Source: Chryseobacterium shigense (lineage in GTDB: Bacteria; Bacteroidota; Bacteroidia; Flavobacteriales; Weeksellaceae). From it: DNA of 64,000 bases. The notes beneath the pieces were generated by a model that saw nothing but the letters and a program-made list of their open reading frames with translations, did no database searches and was not told the DNA's origin. The DNA lies in contig NZ_FTNY01000001.1 in assembly GCF_900156575.1 (NCBI RefSeq), positions 310,001 to 374,000 on the forward strand, read 5' to 3'. A program made the translations under genes and the position numbers. Numbering within the stretch: position 1 is the stretch's first letter; each line of letters opens with the position of its first letter. Of this stretch, positions 52,325 through 61,176 are shown in pieces.

Positions 52325-53686
52325 ATGTTTAATAGTTTACAGGATAAATTAGACAAGGCTTTACATAATATTTCCGGACGCGGAAAAATCACAGAGATCA
52401 ACGTAGCGGAAACCGTAAAGGAGATCCGTAGAGCGTTGGTAGATGCCGACGTTAACTATAAAGTTGCAAAAGATCTTACCAAAAGAGTTCAGGATAAAGC
52501 TTTAGGGCAAAACGTTCTTACTTCCCTTACACCGGGACAGCTGATGACGAAGATCGTTCATGACGAATTAGTAGAACTCATGGGAGGTTCTCAGGAAGGC
52601 ATCAATCTTTCAGGGAAACCGTCTGTGATCCTTATTGCGGGTCTGCAAGGTTCCGGTAAGACTACTTTCTCAGGAAAACTGGCTCATCATTTAAAAACAA
52701 AAAGAGCAAAAAAACCTTTATTGGTAGCTTGTGACGTTTATCGTCCCGCTGCGATCGATCAGCTTAAAGTATTAGGCGGCCAGATTGGAGTTCCGGTATT
52801 TACGGAAGAAGGATCTACCAATCCATCTACCATTGCTGAAAATGGAATTGCTTTTGCAAAGGCAAACGGCCATGATGTGGTAATCGTCGATACCGCAGGA
52901 CGTCTTGCGATTGATGAGCAGATGATGAACGAGATCAAATCTGTACATTACTTTATCAAACCTCAGGAAACCTTATTCGTCGTAGATTCCATGACGGGTC
53001 AGGATGCGGTGAATACAGCTAAGGCATTCAACGATGCTTTGAATTTTGATGGTGTTGTTCTTACCAAATTGGACGGTGATACGAGAGGGGGTGCTGCTTT
53101 AACGATTCGTTCAGTAGTAGAAAAACCAATCAAATTCATCTCTACGGGTGAGAAAATGGAAGCTTTGGATGTGTTCTATCCGGAAAGGATGGCCGACAGA
53201 ATTCTGGGAATGGGAGACGTTGTTTCCCTGGTAGAAAGAGCTCAGGAGCAGTTTGATGAGGAAGAAGCTAAAAAACTTCATAAAAAGATTGCTAAAAATG
53301 AGTTTGGTTTTGATGACTTCCTGAAGCAGATCAACCAGATCAAGAAGATGGGTAATATGAAAGACCTGATGGGAATGATCCCTGGCGTTGGAAAAGCGAT
53401 CAAAGATGTGGAGATCAGCGATGATGCATTCAAGCACATTGAAGCGATCATCTACTCTATGACTCCGGACGAAAGAAGAAGACCTTCTATCATTAACAGC
53501 CAGAGAAAGCAGAGAATTGCAAAAGGAGCAGGAAGAAAGATTGAAGATGTCAATCAATTAATGAAGCAGTTTGACCAGATGGGTAAAATGATGAAGATGA
53601 TGCAGGGACCTCAGGGAAAACAAATGATGCAGATGATGAGCAAAATGCCAAATATGCCGGGAATGGGCGGAATGATGGGCAAATAA
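52325..53686 (+). CDS. ffh: Signal recognition particle protein
   Basis: A 453-residue SRP54 homologue that binds the 4.5S RNA and signal peptides and delivers ribosomes to FtsY. N domain to about 90, G domain with Walker A GLQGSGKT at 106-113 and DTAGRLAID near 189, then a Met-rich M domain at the end (MGKMMKMMQGPQGKQMMQMM), with TPDERRRPSIINSQRKQRIAKGAG binding the RNA. Complete. It is divergent from the atp operon and followed by a strong terminator. The SRP RNA itself is not in the window. Confidence 0.98.
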   Translation: MFNSLQDKLDKALHNISGRGKITEINVAETVKEIRRALVDADVNYKVAKDLTKRVQDKALGQNVLTSLTPGQLMTKIVHDELVELMGGSQEGINLSGKPSVILIAGLQGSGKTTFSGKLAHHLKTKRAKKPLLVACDVYRPAAIDQLKVLGGQIGVPVFTEEGSTNPSTIAENGIAFAKANGHDVVIVDTAGRLAIDEQMMNEIKSVHYFIKPQETLFVVDSMTGQDAVNTAKAFNDALNFDGVVLTKLDGDTRGGAALTIRSVVEKPIKFISTGEKMEALDVFYPERMADRILGMGDVVSLVERAQEQFDEEEAKKLHKKIAKNEFGFDDFLKQINQIKKMGNMKDLMGMIPGVGKAIKDVEISDDAFKHIEAIIYSMTPDERRRPSIINSQRKQRIAKGAGRKIEDVNQLMKQFDQMGKMMKMMQGPQGKQMMQMMSKMPNMPGMGGMMGK

Positions 53687-53715
53687 TAACAATGCTTAAA
53701 ATAATAAGACATAAA

Positions 53716-53742
53716 AAAACTCTCAGAAATTCTGAGAGTTTT
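53716..53742. terminator. Bidirectional terminator between ffh and the barrel-protein gene
   Basis: AAAACTCTCAGA/TCTGAGAGTTTT stem with T-runs on both sides and a short loop. Confidence 0.85.
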
Positions 53743-53750
53743 TTATTTTT

Positions 53751-54404
53751 TTATTTGAATTTGTATCCTAACCCGATCTGGAAGAAATTCATTTTTAACT
53801 TCTCGTCGTTGGATGGATTTTTAATCATATTGGTAAGTCCGAAACTGTAACGTGCATCGACAAATAATCCTTTGTATACATTATAGTCAGCTCCTAAAAA
53901 CAGTCCAAATTCTGTAGACTTAAGATTGTCGTCAAAATTCTTCTCTAAAGCATTTTCACCCGCATTCAACAACTGTTGGTCTGCCATTCCTCCTGATACA
54001 TCTATATTCACTTTAGTACTTGTTCTAAAGCTTACAAAAGGCCCTGCATACAATCCTAATTCAGGAGTAGCATAATATCTCGCCGATACCGGAACTACGA
54101 TTCTATTAAAATTCAATTTTTCTGTCACTGTGATTCCCATGGTTGAGACTTCAACTTTACCTCCCAGATTGGCATACTGAACTTCTCCCTGCAAAGCAAA
54201 TTTAGTAGTGAATTTATGCTCTACCAAAGCGCCTACATAAAACCCTGATTTAGATTTCAAACCTCCGTTTGCGCCTTCAAAAGCATCAAGATCTTCATTA
54301 GATTTTAAATTTGATAAGGCATACCCTGCTTTTACTCCAAATTTTGTTTGTGCATTCATCCCTGCAAAAAATGCAAGAGCTGATGCTAATAAGATTTTTT
54401 TCAT
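53751..54404 (-). CDS. Porin family outer-membrane beta-barrel protein
   Basis: A 217-residue barrel protein: signal peptide (MKKILLASALAFFAGMNAQ), then about eight strands such as TKFGVKAGYALSNLKS, GFYVGALVEHKFTTKFALQG, GLYAGPFVSFRTSTKVN and FGLFLGADYNVYKGLFVDAR, ending MNFFQIGLGYKFK, with the terminal Phe/Lys typical of BAM recognition. It is related in sequence to the genes at 56924 and 57688 (matching EHKFTTKFALQGEV and VPVSARYYAT stretches), so the three are likely paralogues. Confidence 0.85.
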   Translation of the reverse strand: MKKILLASALAFFAGMNAQTKFGVKAGYALSNLKSNEDLDAFEGANGGLKSKSGFYVGALVEHKFTTKFALQGEVQYANLGGKVEVSTMGITVTEKLNFNRIVVPVSARYYATPELGLYAGPFVSFRTSTKVNIDVSGGMADQQLLNAGENALEKNFDDNLKSTEFGLFLGADYNVYKGLFVDARYSFGLTNMIKNPSNDEKLKMNFFQIGLGYKFK

Positions 54405-54445
54405 GATTATTATTAATTTTAAAAATAGTTTTTAAAGATAAAAAA

Positions 54446-54469
54446 AGCCCCAAAATAAATCTTAGGGCT
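54446..54469 (-). terminator. Weak terminator of the 54495-55103 gene
   Basis: AGCCC/GGGCT stem with a 14-base loop followed on the minus strand by TTTTTTTATC. Confidence 0.45.
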
Positions 54470-54494
54470 CTTATTTTATAAATGTGTTTGTTAA

Positions 54495-55103
54495 TTACTT
54501 AGCAAATACATATTTAACTCCAATTCCAACTGATGCTAAATCAAGACCGAAATTATAGTTATTTACGCTCTTAGCATCCTTGTATTTAAAGTTACTGTAA
54601 CCGAATTCACCGATAGTAGCTTCAAGAGTCCAGTTTTTGTTTAAGAAATAATCTAAACCTGGCTTAACCGCAACTCCGATAGAGTTGAATTTCTCTTTTG
54701 TAGTCACTGAAGTGTTGCTTGTAGATACTTCATTCTTATCATTTCCAAATTGCATTGGTACTGATAATTGACCGAAGATAAAGAATTTCTCTCCTAAAGT
54801 CCAGTACTTTCTTACGAAAGGCTCAACAACAACAGCAGATTTAGTGAATTTTGTGTCAACTACGTCTCCGTCTACTTTCTCAGTTGCAGAAGCATATCCT
54901 ACTCCTACCCCAACAGCTACGTTAGATGCAACAAAGTATCCTACTGTAGGAACTAAAGTTAATTCGTTATTTGTTTTATTGTTATTGTTGTTTTCTGTTG
55001 AAGAAAAGTTTAAAGTTCCTGACACATAAGTCGTTCCTTTTGCAATCTGTGCATTAGATAAACCGAAAAGTGCAATGGCACCAGCTAATACTAATTTTTT
55101 CAT
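54495..55103 (-). CDS. Outer-membrane beta-barrel protein
   Basis: A 202-residue protein: signal peptide (MKKLVLAGAIALFGLSNAQ), then strands TTYVSGTLNFSST, LTLVPTVGYFVASNVAVGVG, KKYWTLGEKFFIFGQLSVPM and a closing LASVGIGVKYVFAK. It resembles OmpW-like eight-stranded barrels but is not obviously a paralogue of its neighbours. A TAAATTTG element lies 30 bases upstream. Function unknown. Confidence 0.8.
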   Translation of the reverse strand: MKKLVLAGAIALFGLSNAQIAKGTTYVSGTLNFSSTENNNNNKTNNELTLVPTVGYFVASNVAVGVGVGYASATEKVDGDVVDTKFTKSAVVVEPFVRKYWTLGEKFFIFGQLSVPMQFGNDKNEVSTSNTSVTTKEKFNSIGVAVKPGLDYFLNKNWTLEATIGEFGYSNFKYKDAKSVNNYNFGLDLASVGIGVKYVFAK

Positions 55104-55132
55104 TTTATAATAATTTTAATACTTTCTGAGGG

Positions 55133-55140
55133 CAAATTTA
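55133..55140 (-). promoter_or_regulatory. Candidate -7 element of the 54495-55103 gene
   Basis: TAAATTTG on the minus strand, 30 bases before the start; no good -33 TTTG. Confidence 0.35.
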
Positions 55141-55414
55141 CAGTGGGTCCGGCTAATATTAAAATTTGTTAACGTGATTAATATCATTGATGAATATTGG
55201 TATTTTTCGACATTAAAATGTATCCATCATAGGCTTTTGTTTTTTTCACAATATTTAGAATAAAAAAATTACAATTTTACAACAGGACTGAAATATACTT
55301 GTTTTTTTAGATTTACCATTTTCTTATAAATCCCTTACTATTTTAAATTATTGTAAACGGTATTGTCTTAAAATGTTAATATTTAATGCATTAGTCTTAA
55401 ATTAAAACTAAAAA

Positions 55415-55439
55415 GCTGCTTTAAATACATTAAAGCAGC
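55415..55439 (-). terminator. Terminator of the 55467-56141 gene
   Basis: Ten-pair GCTGCTTTAA/TTAAAGCAGC stem with a five-base loop, followed on the minus strand by TTTTAG. Confidence 0.7.
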
Positions 55440-55466
55440 CTTTTACCCTATACGTTAGCAATAAAA

Positions 55467-56141
55467 CTAGGCAGACACGTAGCAATTGTACGTTCCTTTA
55501 ACTGAAAATAACTGCCCTGCCGGTACAAAATGTCCATTCATAGAAGCTCCAGGAACAAGGAAGTAGTACCCTGTTTGTTGACGTGAATCTATAATCTGGC
55601 TTACATTGATGTCAAATGTCCATTTATTACGAGGTAAGCCTGAAAATTTAGCTGCAGTTAAATACAACATGCAATTGGATGCCTGTATAAAATACGTGTT
55701 TTTAAGGGCTAGATTTTCGTTATTAATCAAACCTATATCGTCGGTATATTGATACCCTTCTGATAAATGTCTCTCAAGGAGTAAATTTCCATCTTTATCA
55801 TATAATTTATACCAGCCGCTGCACACTCGTGATATAACGCCTTTCGCTGCAGGCTTCTGTGCTGCCATTTTGGTTCTCAACTGCACTTCTTTGCTTCCTG
55901 CAAACTGTAAATAATCAACGGTAGTCGTTTTTTCCAGATAATCTTTCAGACTGTAGAACTGATCATCTTTGATTACTTCGTTCTTACTATTATAAGTCAT
56001 TGTTGCAGTTTTGCCATCTATTGTATAGGCAATTTTCGTTTCCTTACTTTCATTAGACGATACATCTTCATTGAGATCCGATTGACATGATAATGAAGAT
56101 AAAAGAACTGACATGAACAGTAAAGCTTTAAGCTTTCTCAT
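55467..56141 (-). CDS. Lipoprotein of unknown function
   Basis: A 224-residue lipoprotein with lipobox SLSC (Cys19). The first part of the mature protein is acidic (SDLNEDVSSNESKE), then a domain with KTATMTYNSKNEVIKDDQFY and three Cys (near 107, 157 and 221) in the C-terminal half, where GWYKLYDKDGNLLLERHL and NGHFVPAGQLFSVKGTYN occur. I do not recognise the family. A TATTTTTG box lies about 30 bases upstream of the start. Confidence 0.7.
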   Translation of the reverse strand: MRKLKALLFMSVLLSSLSCQSDLNEDVSSNESKETKIAYTIDGKTATMTYNSKNEVIKDDQFYSLKDYLEKTTTVDYLQFAGSKEVQLRTKMAAQKPAAKGVISRVCSGWYKLYDKDGNLLLERHLSEGYQYTDDIGLINNENLALKNTYFIQASNCMLYLTAAKFSGLPRNKWTFDINVSQIIDSRQQTGYYFLVPGASMNGHFVPAGQLFSVKGTYNCYVSA

Positions 56142-56250
56142 AATTTAAAATTTTAATAGGTTATTAAGCCCCAAAAATATATCACTCATTCAAGATTAAA
56201 AAGAACAAAAGCATGATATTTATCACCTATGAGTGAACCTGTAAAAAAAA

Positions 56251-56279
56251 TTAAACTCCGACCAAAAGCCGGAGTTTAA
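56251..56279 (-). terminator. Terminator of the 56301-56798 gene
   Basis: TTAAACTCCG/CGGAGTTTAA stem with a nine-base loop and an eight-base T-run on the minus strand. Confidence 0.75.
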
Positions 56280-56300
56280 TGTATTATTTTTAATATTTTC

Positions 56301-56798
56301 TTATTTAAGGAAGAAATTATACCCAATATTAATGGCCCCTACGTTCCAGTTGGCTTTATACCATCCGTAATCACGTCTGTTGCTGATGGTCTGATACCCC
56401 AAATAAAGCTCTCCTTTAGACATCTGATAACCAAATTTAGGCTGCGCGTAGAAACCTCCGTCTACTCCATCTTTTACAGAAATTCCGTATCCCAGGTCTA
56501 AACCTACAAAGATGGGAGCTCCAGAAAACTTGTATTTTCCGGAAACCGCCACAGGAATAAATCCGAAATCATCAAAGTGATCTTTTCCGAAAAAATGAGA
56601 ATATCCTGTCGTAACTCCAAGGTCAAGCCCTTTTGTAATATTCCACATATAAGCAGCATCTACTCCCAATGTAAATGAAGATGCATCGCCGGCATCACCT
56701 ACCGGAATACCAATATGCCCTCCCAATTTAAAACCTTCCTGCGCATGTGCTGCACTACCTAACAGCGCAAAAGCACCTAGTAAAAATAGTTTTTTCAT
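56301..56798 (-). CDS. Outer-membrane beta-barrel protein
   Basis: A 165-residue protein: signal peptide (MKKLFLLGAFALLGSAAHAQ), then strands FKLGGHIGIPVGDAGDASSF, LGVDAAYMWNITKGLDLGVT, FIPVAVSGKYKF and a closing VGAINIGYNFFLK. A longer frame from 56846 adds residues before the signal peptide and is rejected. It is more distant from the three porin paralogues nearby. Function unknown. Confidence 0.78.
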   Translation of the reverse strand: MKKLFLLGAFALLGSAAHAQEGFKLGGHIGIPVGDAGDASSFTLGVDAAYMWNITKGLDLGVTTGYSHFFGKDHFDDFGFIPVAVSGKYKFSGAPIFVGLDLGYGISVKDGVDGGFYAQPKFGYQMSKGELYLGYQTISNRRDYGWYKANWNVGAINIGYNFFLK

Positions 56799-56871
56799 TT
56801 TTTTAAATAGTTTTGATTGATACCACAAAATTACTAAAATTAACAATAGCTCTGCCTGGCAGCAATAAAAA

Positions 56872-56895
56872 AGCGGAACAAAAATTTGTCCCGCT
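56872..56895 (-). terminator. Terminator of the 56924-57577 gene
   Basis: AGCGGAACA/TGTCCCGCT stem (one mismatch) around a six-base loop, followed on the minus strand by TTTTTATTG. Confidence 0.65.
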
Positions 56896-56923
56896 CTGTT
56901 TTTTTTAAATCAGTCCTAAAGAA

Positions 56924-57577
56924 TTAGTTTCCTCCGAATTTGAAACCAACACCCACTTGTAAAAAGCTGTTGGTTAGTTTTCCGTCTCCAGAATCTTTTG
57001 CTAAGTTAGAAACTCCCATATTGTACCTTGCGTCAAAGAACAATCCGTTTTCCAATGCATATTCTGCACCAAGGAAAGGAGCGATATTCAAGGTATTGGT
57101 CTGATCCTTGATATCAACTTCATCTCCTAATGAAATGTCAAGTCCCGGTAAACCAAGTCCTGCATTCACTTCATATTTTGTTTTTGCAGAAAGGATAAAT
57201 CCAAAACTTGCTCCCGCAGAAACTGATAAACCTTCAGTGATGAAATATTTAGCAGAAACCGGAACCATTAAAGTTCCAAATTTAATTTTTGATTTTGCTC
57301 CAACAAAAGCTTCGTCGCTACCTTCTGCAGCTTCTACCTTACCTCCAAGCGGAGAGTACAAAACTTCTCCCTGAAGAGCAAATTTATCACTTAGTTTGTG
57401 CTCTACTAAAGCACCTACATAGAACGTGTGGGAAGGATCTGAATTTTCAGAATTTCCACCGTCTTTAAATTTTAAAGTTGAAAGAGAGTAACCAGCCTTA
57501 GCTCCGAATCTTGTTTCTTGAGCGCTTAAATTGATGCTAACCGCAGCTGCTGCTGCAATAAGTAAAAGTTTTTTCAT
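56924..57577 (-). CDS. Porin family outer-membrane beta-barrel protein
   Basis: A 217-residue barrel protein: signal peptide (MKKLLLIAAAAAVSINLSAQ), ETRFGAKAGYSLSTLKFKD, FYVGALVEHKLSDKFALQGE, GTLMVPVSAKYFITEGLSVS and a closing FLQVGVGFKFGG. It aligns with the 53751-54404 and 57688-58359 products in length and in most strands. It has the best promoter of the group (TTTG, 20-base gap, TAGTTTTG) with an adjacent palindrome. Confidence 0.87.
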   Translation of the reverse strand: MKKLLLIAAAAAVSINLSAQETRFGAKAGYSLSTLKFKDGGNSENSDPSHTFYVGALVEHKLSDKFALQGEVLYSPLGGKVEAAEGSDEAFVGAKSKIKFGTLMVPVSAKYFITEGLSVSAGASFGFILSAKTKYEVNAGLGLPGLDISLGDEVDIKDQTNTLNIAPFLGAEYALENGLFFDARYNMGVSNLAKDSGDGKLTNSFLQVGVGFKFGGN

Positions 57578-57600
57578 GATTTTATTTTAGTATTCGGATG

Positions 57601-57632
57601 CAAAACTAATGCTTTTTTTCAAAAACACCAAA
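57601..57632 (-). promoter_or_regulatory. Promoter of the 56924-57577 porin gene
   Basis: On the minus strand -33 TTTG (57629-57632) and -7 TAGTTTTG (57601-57608) with a 20-base gap, the same gap as the XRE gene's promoter. Confidence 0.6.
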
Positions 57633-57649
57633 TAGTGTCTAGACATTAT
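57632..57649. promoter_or_regulatory. Palindrome abutting the porin promoter
   Basis: ATAGTGTCT and AGACATTAT form an 18-base palindrome with one mismatch, centred on TGTCTAGACA and touching the -33 box. It may be an operator of a dimeric regulator. Confidence 0.45.
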
Positions 57650-57687
57650 CAGATGTCAATCTTGCTCAATAAAAATTCTTCAAAATT

Positions 57688-58359
57688 TTACTTCTTTTTA
57701 AACTTATAGCCTATCCCCATCAGAAGGTAGCTGTTTTTTAAAGTTTCAAAACCTTCTCCATGCTTGTTTTTAGCTATATCATACAGTCCAAAAGTATACC
57801 TGGCATCCATAAACAAACCATTATTCAGATTATACTCCACTCCTACAAATGGATTGACAGAAAATGTTTTGATATTGTGCCCAAGATCAGTTTTACCACT
57901 CAGCAAGTCCTGAAAAAAATCACCCCCTATAAAAAGTCCGTGATCTACATTTCTGCTGACTCCGCTTTCAGCTTCTATCAAGAACCCAAAATCTGCTCCC
58001 GCATGAATATTCAACTTTTGAAAAGGATAATATTTGACCATTACCGGGAAATTGAGCGTTTGAAGTCTTATTTTGTTGATCATTTCCGTTCCGTCTTCAT
58101 CATAAATAAATCTTCCGCCAAGTAAAGAAGGCGCAATTTCCCCCTGTACAGCCCATCGATTGTTAAGATAATACTCTACAATTCCTGAAACGCGTATAGC
58201 CAGCCTGCCTTTAGATTCAAAATGAAGATGAGGATCATCCGCAAAGACTGTTTCCAATGCTGTCCGGCCTAAACTGCCCTTAATCCCGATCTTGAGTTTT
58301 TGCGCATTCAAACTTGTTCCTGAAAGTATAACAGAAACAGTGAATAAAAATTTTCTCAT
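57688..58359 (-). CDS. Porin family outer-membrane beta-barrel protein
   Basis: A 223-residue barrel protein: signal peptide (MRKFLFTVSVILSGTSLNAQ), LKIGIKGSLGRTAL, VEYYLNNRWAVQGEIAPSLLGG, LQTLNFPVMVKYYPFQKLN and FVGVEYNLNNGLFMDARYTF near the end, closing with LLMGIGYKFKKK. It is related to the genes at 53751 and 56924 but more diverged, with a TATATTTG box 29 bases upstream. Function unknown. Confidence 0.82.
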   Translation of the reverse strand: MRKFLFTVSVILSGTSLNAQKLKIGIKGSLGRTALETVFADDPHLHFESKGRLAIRVSGIVEYYLNNRWAVQGEIAPSLLGGRFIYDEDGTEMINKIRLQTLNFPVMVKYYPFQKLNIHAGADFGFLIEAESGVSRNVDHGLFIGGDFFQDLLSGKTDLGHNIKTFSVNPFVGVEYNLNNGLFMDARYTFGLYDIAKNKHGEGFETLKNSYLLMGIGYKFKKK

Positions 58360-58466
58360 GGTTATTAGTTTTGAGATGTTATGGGGTCAAATATATCTCA
58401 AACTGCAGCATTGCCATTCTACACTCACACTAATTCACTTAAAAATAATATTCAGATCATAAAGAC

Positions 58467-59423
58467 TTAATCTTTTAACCTCTTATCTTCCTCGTTATAG
58501 GCTAAAATAATCTTTTTCACGACCGGATGTCTTACTACATCTTCTTCGGTAAGATAGACAAAACCAATTTCTTTAACATCTTTCAAAATTCTCATCGCCT
58601 CCTTCAATCCTGATTGTTGCTTTGGAGGTAAATCGATCTGAGTGGGATCTCCGGTGATGATAAACTTGGCATTCATCCCCATTCTGGTCAGGAACATTTT
58701 CATTTGAGCATGAGTGGTATTCTGAGCCTCGTCGAGGATCACAAAAGCATCATCAAGGGTGCGCCCTCTCATAAAAGCCAATGGCGCTACTTCAATCACT
58801 TTTTTCTCCATAAAACCTTCCAGTTTTTCGTGAGGAATCATATCTCTCAATGCATCATATAAAGGCTGTAAATAGGGATCCAGCTTTTCTTTCAGGTCTC
58901 CGGGAAGAAATCCCAGACTTTCCCCTGCCTCTACAGCTGGCCTTGTGAGAACAATTCTTTTAACTTCTTTATCTCTCAAAGCTCTTGCTGCCAATGCTAC
59001 ACTGGTATAGGTTTTACCTGTTCCTGCGGGGCCAATGGCAAAAACCATATCTTTTTTCTCGGTTTCTTTAACCAGTTTTTTAAGATTCGTTGTTTTAGCT
59101 TTGATAATCTTTCCATTCACTCCTTTGACAATAATATCCTGGTCAAAAATCAGATGTTTTTCGTTTTCATCCTTGATATTCAACACATTCTCTAAATCTT
59201 TCAGAGCAATAGAATTATTTTCAGAGATAAATTTTACAATGTCATCCAGTTTTAGTTTAAATATATCTAAAGCTTCCTGATTACCCATCGCGAAGATAAA
59301 ATGATCTCGTCCTGTGATCTTAAGCGTAGGAAAGCTTGATTTTAACAAATTGAAATATTGATTATTAACGCCATAGAAGGTCTTTACATTGACATCTTCC
59401 AAATCATATGTTAATTCAAACAT
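58467..59423 (-). CDS. phoH: PhoH family ATPase
   Basis: A 318-residue ATPase with the PhoH core. Walker A is GPAGTGKT at 131-138, the Walker B region is DDAFVILDEAQNTTHAQMK near 225, and FIITGDPTQIDLPPKQQSGL is near 255. A small N-terminal KH-like domain (about 1-100) is present. PhoH homologues are linked to RNA processing and, in some bacteria, to the YbeY endoribonuclease. It is the last minus-strand gene before a switch to plus-strand genes. Confidence 0.93.
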   Translation of the reverse strand: MFELTYDLEDVNVKTFYGVNNQYFNLLKSSFPTLKITGRDHFIFAMGNQEALDIFKLKLDDIVKFISENNSIALKDLENVLNIKDENEKHLIFDQDIIVKGVNGKIIKAKTTNLKKLVKETEKKDMVFAIGPAGTGKTYTSVALAARALRDKEVKRIVLTRPAVEAGESLGFLPGDLKEKLDPYLQPLYDALRDMIPHEKLEGFMEKKVIEVAPLAFMRGRTLDDAFVILDEAQNTTHAQMKMFLTRMGMNAKFIITGDPTQIDLPPKQQSGLKEAMRILKDVKEIGFVYLTEEDVVRHPVVKKIILAYNEEDKRLKD

Positions 59424-59601
59424 GCAGTATTTTATTTTTATTAGATTTTAAAATTAAAGCTTTTTTTCAAATTTTGGTCAATTCTTTTCTACAATCTTTA
59501 CAACTTGCAGTTGTTTATTCTTACTTGCAAAAACTGTAAACAATAATTTGTACATTTATTTTGTTATTTACTTATTCCAATTTTAATTATTTCTCAATAC
59601 A

Positions 59602-60102
59602 ATGAAAAACACAAATGAAAAATTCCCTTTATGCAAAGCAACGCTCATAGGCGGCTTTTTATCTGCGATCGTCAAATTCGGATGGGAAGTTCCCTTTCCT
59701 CCCCGTACTCCGGAAAGAGATGCTACAAATCCTCCGCAAACTTTACTGGAACAGCTGGGAATGACCAAAGATCTCTCTCATTACTCGTATATGTACAATG
59801 AAAATGCCAGACCTATTTTCAGTTTTATAGTGCATTTTGGGTTCAGCTTTTTCTTTGCATGGCTCTATTATTGGCTCAGTGAGCGTTACAAAACAATAAC
59901 TCTGGCAAACGGAGCATTGTATGGTATAATCGTGTATATACTGTTCCATGTGGTGATTATGCCGCTGATGGGTACCATTCCTGCGCCATGGAATCAGCCC
60001 TGGGAAGAACATGTTTCTGAGCTATTCGGGCATATCGTTTGGGCCTGGTCTATTGATATCATCAGAATATATATTAAAAACAATAAATCTTCTGCGCTCT
60101 GA
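59602..60102 (+). CDS. YagU/DUF1440-like membrane protein
   Basis: A 166-residue protein with about three hydrophobic segments (roughly 12-26, 75-95 and 106-126, the last followed by a Trp-rich segment). EVPFPPRTPERDATNPPQTL between segments 1 and 2 and WNQPWEEHVSELFGHIVWAW near the C-terminus match the YagU (DUF1440) family, implicated in acid tolerance in E. coli. The substrate is unknown. It starts a run of plus-strand genes after phoH. Confidence 0.75.
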   Translation: MKNTNEKFPLCKATLIGGFLSAIVKFGWEVPFPPRTPERDATNPPQTLLEQLGMTKDLSHYSYMYNENARPIFSFIVHFGFSFFFAWLYYWLSERYKTITLANGALYGIIVYILFHVVIMPLMGTIPAPWNQPWEEHVSELFGHIVWAWSIDIIRIYIKNNKSSAL

Positions 60103-60251
60103 TGTAATTTACACAAAACTCATTCACATCAAGCACATTAATCAGAATGCAGGCCATCCAAACCTCTTCCTTCCGGAAACCAATTCGGAAGCAGATGAGT
60201 ATTTTATAATTTTTTATGAACCTTAACCTCCCTATTTCCCTTTATTTTAAA

Positions 60252-60259
60252 TAAATTTG
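60252..60259 (+). promoter_or_regulatory. Candidate -7 element of the SAM hydrolase gene
   Basis: TAAATTTG matches TAnnTTTG, 26 bases before the ATG. Confidence 0.35.
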
Positions 60260-60285
60260 CATTTCTATCATTCTACAAATTACAA

Positions 60286-61113
60286 ATGTCGATTATTACC
60301 ATTACTTCAGATTTCGGAAATTTAGACTACAGGGTTGCCGCTGTAAAAGGCAAGATTCTGTCGCTGAATCCTGAGGTAAATATCATTGATATTACCCACG
60401 ATATTCAGGCTTTCAATCTTATACAAACCTCGTACATCGTACGAAACGCATATAAATATTTTCCTAAAGGCACCATTCATATCCTTTCTGTAGACAGTTT
60501 TTACCACAAATCAAGGAAAAACATCTTGTATAAAGCAGATGGTTCTTATTTTCTGGCCGCAGATAACGGGCTTTTAGGTCTTGTCTTTTTCGACATCAAA
60601 CCGGAAGCGATCTACGAAATCACTTTGAACAATCGTTTTGATGATATCGTGAACTTTACGTCTACGGATGTTTTTGTTCCTGCTGCCGTCCATTTGGCTA
60701 ATGGCGGGCTTCCGGAAGTGATCGGGCGAAAAATAGACTCGGCTAAAGAACTTTTGTTTCCCAAGCCGGTCTTCAATGAGTCTGAAAAGATGATCATTGG
60801 AGAAGTCACCTATATTGATAATTTCGGAAATATAATCTCAAATATCAGTAAAGATTTTTTTGAAAGCACGGGTAAAGGCAATGAAGGTTTTACTATAAAA
60901 TTCAGGAATTTAACACTTTCAAGAGTGTTTTCAAGTCACACCGAAGTAGTTTCGGACTGGGAAAGGGAAACGGAATTCCACGGACAGTCGGCTGCGATCT
61001 TCAATGACAGTCAGCTTTTGGAGCTCACGATCTATAAAGGGAGTAAAAAAAACGGGGCCAAAAGCCTGTTTGGACTTAATGTAGGCGAGAATATTTATGT
61101 TGAATTCGTCTAA
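60286..61113 (+). CDS. S-adenosyl-L-methionine hydrolase/hydroxide adenosyltransferase (DUF62)
   Basis: A 275-residue enzyme that splits SAM to adenosine and methionine, part of the SAM-dependent halogenase fold. Typical sites are TSDFGNLDYRVAAVKG at the start, IDITHDIQAFNL near 35, FPKGTIHILSVDSFY near 60, LAADNGLLGLVF near 90, and IDNFGNIISNISKD near 185 (the NFGN adenosine-binding motif). No halide-specific loop is evident, so hydrolase rather than halogenase is expected. It precedes the E2 gene by about 60 bases. Confidence 0.9.
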   Translation: MSIITITSDFGNLDYRVAAVKGKILSLNPEVNIIDITHDIQAFNLIQTSYIVRNAYKYFPKGTIHILSVDSFYHKSRKNILYKADGSYFLAADNGLLGLVFFDIKPEAIYEITLNNRFDDIVNFTSTDVFVPAAVHLANGGLPEVIGRKIDSAKELLFPKPVFNESEKMIIGEVTYIDNFGNIISNISKDFFESTGKGNEGFTIKFRNLTLSRVFSSHTEVVSDWERETEFHGQSAAIFNDSQLLELTIYKGSKKNGAKSLFGLNVGENIYVEFV

Positions 61114-61148
61114 GATTATATATTTCATAAAAAAACCGATTTTTTTTA

Positions 61149-61156
61149 TATATTTG
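61149..61156 (+). promoter_or_regulatory. Candidate -7 element of the E2 gene
   Basis: TATATTTG matches TAnnTTTG, 20 bases before the ATG. Confidence 0.4.
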
Positions 61157-61176
61157 TCAAAATCTAAAAATTAAAA

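Larger units (their letters stand above)
55104..55466. other. Gene-free interval with promoter and terminator
   Basis: 363 AT-rich bases that hold the -7 element for the gene at 54495-55103 and the terminator (GCTGCTTTAA/TTAAAGCAGC, 55415-55439) of the lipoprotein gene. No frame of useful length is seen. Confidence 0.6.

Noticed and set aside
59424..59601. Possible replication origin at the change from minus- to plus-strand genes
   Set aside because: Only four plus-strand genes follow within the window, and no DnaA box was found in the gap.
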